This document shows positions 4,849 to 6,376 of a stretch of DNA of 6,376 bases, one piece after another (positions within the stretch are counted from its first letter, which is position 1; every line of letters starts with the position of its first letter). Origin of the DNA: CAYVZU01 sp964455935 (GTDB lineage Bacteria > Fibrobacterota > CAYVZU01); contig CAYVZU010000168.1 of NCBI GenBank assembly GCA_964455935.1, forward strand, positions 1 through 6,376, given 5' to 3'. The notes beneath the pieces are model-generated. The model was not told where the DNA came from, made no database searches, and was given only the letters and a program-made list of their open reading frames with translations. The position numbers and the translations under genes are program-made.

Positions 4849-6376
4849 CTAAAACTTCAGTTGTAGCGAGAAGCGCTGTTGTCTTTCGCGAGCCGGTGAG
4901 GACTCTTCCATGCCGGGCACCTGGAAAATGTAGGACCAGTCGATCTGCAGGTTTCCGTAGTGGACACCCAGGCCAAGCGTCAATTCCCGGCGCGAGCCGT
5001 CAGGATCATAGAGCACTCCCCCCCGGCACGAGAGAAAGCTGCTATACGTGTATTCGGCGCCCGCGTTCAGGATGATCTGTTCGAGTTCGGCCCGCCAAGA
5101 TTCGTCATTGAGCGATGTAAATATGGCCTTGTACCATGGATCGGGCTGGCCGGTCAGGTTGGGCTTGGCCAATTCCCGATTGGCATCGATGAGCAATGTT
5201 GCCTGATGAATGGGCGTTTGAAACGCCCGGTATGCAAACCCGGTTTTAATGTTCAGGGGGATGGGGTCCGACTGCGCTTTGTCGATGTAAAAAATGGGCG
5301 GGCCCATGTTTTGAAGGTGGAAGCCAAAATCGAGCTTTGGCACCACGTTGCGCTTCAGCATGGCCGCGTCGATCGCAAAGGTTTTGCCGATGCCCGCATC
5401 TTTCTGGTTTCCCTGGTGGATTCCCGGCGCCAGAGGGCTGTAAACGAATTTCGCATTGACGCCCACGCCCAGGTCCTCGCGAATCTTGGCGCCGTAGCAG
5501 AGGCTGCCAACAAGCTCCCACGAGTAGAAGGTGTTCAGGAACCGGCCCCACCCGTCATAGTTATCGATTTCCCCGAACGAAATGAAATTGGCGAATACGC
5601 CAAACGTGCCCCATTCTTCCGTGGGCCACGTCATACCAAGAAAATCGTGGTATAAATCGGGCAATTGGAATTTCGGCAGAAGATATTCATGGGCAAAGGC
5701 CACCTGGCGTTCGGCGCGATCGTAGTGATTGATGGCCGCGTCGGTCAGGACCCAGGCATCGCGGTCCTGCGTCGCTAGGGCCGCAACACGATTTCCCACC
5801 AGTGCATTGCGGCTGTGCAGGTGCTTCCATTCCGCATTGGCATAGATGCGTTCACCCATGGCATCCACCTTCGGTTTGCCGCGATCATAACGCAGCACGC
5901 CCTTCTCGGTTCCCACCCAAACCAGGTCTTGCTCATCCGTCTTGACACAGTATACGTGGTTTCCGCGGAAATTGAACTTCTTCCACTTCTTGCCGTTGAA
6001 GGAGGTAAGGCCGGCGGGATGGGCAACCCACAACACATTCTCCTTGTCCAGAGCGATATCGATAATTGTATCGGACAGCAAACCGTCGGATGACGTATAG
6101 GAATTGGCGCTGTCGCCCTCAATCCGTACCAGGCCGCTGTCGGTGCCCACCCAGGCGCCCCGGGCCGTTGCGCAAACCGCGGTGACCCGTTCCAGGGGAA
6201 GATGGCCGGACTTGACGGAGTAGGTTTTCCAGTCCGCATTTTCAAACCGGCTTAAGCCCTTGTCTGTCGCGACCCAGACATTGCCTTCCAGCGCGGAGAT
6301 GGCCGTGATCGTATTGCCGGCCAGGCCGTCGAGAGTGGTGTAGTATTTCCATGTAATGCCGTCATAGCGGCGCAGA
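4849..6376 (-). CDS. Beta-propeller fused to PorV-like outer-membrane barrel (partial, 5' end off the right edge)
   Basis: 508 residues are visible and the frame is open to the right edge, so the true start lies outside. The GTG at 6150 sits inside a repeat (AWVGTDSGL) and is not the start. Visible residues 1-225 contain at least five propeller repeats with a WVxTxxGL-type core: WVATDKGL (34), WVGTDSGL (75), WVAHPAGL (116), WVGTEKGV (153) and WVLTDAAI (208). Several are followed by an aromatic/YD or W-K pattern (FENADWK, FNGKKWK, RYDRGK, HYDRAE) and by DGL/NTI linkers, as in Reg_prop (two-component regulator propeller) repeats. From about residue 226 the chain becomes a PorV/PorQ-like barrel: FAHEYLLPKF, DLYHDFLG, EEWGTFGVFANFISFGEI, GVGVNAKFVYSPLAPG, LDFGFHLQNMGPPIFYID, DPWYKAIFTSL and SRRELTLGLGVHYGNLQIDW. 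It ends RFSLQLKF with a terminal Phe. The barrel sits in the outer membrane; the propeller's side is not known. The NPA-bearing first part of a PorV barrel is not in the visible portion. It is probably a binding or assembly protein of the envelope, with exact role unknown. Stop is TAG. Confidence 0.9.
   Translation of the reverse strand, partial: LRRYDGITWKYYTTLDGLAGNTITAISALEGNVWVATDKGLSRFENADWKTYSVKSGHLPLERVTAVCATARGAWVGTDSGLVRIEGDSANSYTSSDGLLSDTIIDIALDKENVLWVAHPAGLTSFNGKKWKKFNFRGNHVYCVKTDEQDLVWVGTEKGVLRYDRGKPKVDAMGERIYANAEWKHLHSRNALVGNRVAALATQDRDAWVLTDAAINHYDRAERQVAFAHEYLLPKFQLPDLYHDFLGMTWPTEEWGTFGVFANFISFGEIDNYDGWGRFLNTFYSWELVGSLCYGAKIREDLGVGVNAKFVYSPLAPGIHQGNQKDAGIGKTFAIDAAMLKRNVVPKLDFGFHLQNMGPPIFYIDKAQSDPIPLNIKTGFAYRAFQTPIHQATLLIDANRELAKPNLTGQPDPWYKAIFTSLNDESWRAELEQIILNAGAEYTYSSFLSCRGGVLYDPDGSRRELTLGLGVHYGNLQIDWSYIFQVPGMEESSPARERQQRFSLQLKF

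Noticed and set aside
4960..5655. A 231-codon plus-strand open frame opposite the propeller-barrel gene
   Set aside because: It is antisense to a region with strong PorV-like barrel motifs and has no independent support.

Overview
The window is GC-rich bacterial DNA from what looks like a Gram-negative (diderm) organism. Two adjacent genes encode outer-membrane beta-barrels that resemble the PorV/PorQ (UPF0164-like) superfamily, and both end in the C-terminal phenylalanine typical of BAM-assembled barrels. The Phe tRNA does not encode its CCA end. The mix of a CW/cysteine-motif response regulator, PorV-like barrels and a Reg_prop-type beta-propeller fits FCB- or PVC-related or candidate-phylum lineages. 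The phylum cannot be fixed from this sequence alone.

Layout, left to right. Bases 1-102 are open in one plus-strand frame and may be the last 33 codons of a gene entering from the left (weak call). Bases 145-310 hold a complete minus-strand tRNA-Phe(GAA) unit with a sigma70-type promoter, the tRNA and an intrinsic terminator. A minus-strand gene at 328-921 encodes a cysteine-rich CW module joined to an intact phosphoreceiver domain with no DNA-binding output. A 123-bp divergent gap follows. Next comes a plus-strand pair: an unrecognised 79-aa protein (1045-1284) overlapping by ATGA with a 682-aa protein (1281-3329). The latter looks like an alpha-toroid plus beta-sandwich carbohydrate-active protein, but it has no signal peptide.

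The pair converges on two minus-strand envelope genes: a 355-aa PorV/PorQ-like barrel with a signal peptide (3505-4572), and a larger gene running off the right edge (4849-6376). The visible part of that larger gene carries at least five beta-propeller repeats fused to a PorV-like barrel. The intergenic gaps hold two non-coding repeat elements: a heptamer-based inverted repeat at 3334-3490 and a long three-tier imperfect palindrome of the CACAGAG type at 4617-4752.

How the genes work together is inference. The two barrel genes probably belong to one envelope function, since they share family and strand. The response regulator may act through protein-protein contacts, and nothing in the sequence ties it to its neighbours beyond its divergent position. 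No stretch over 300 bases lacks a gene. The most unusual items are the propeller-barrel fusion, the coupled 79-aa/682-aa pair and the two structured repeats. No CRISPR array, transposase or phage gene was seen.
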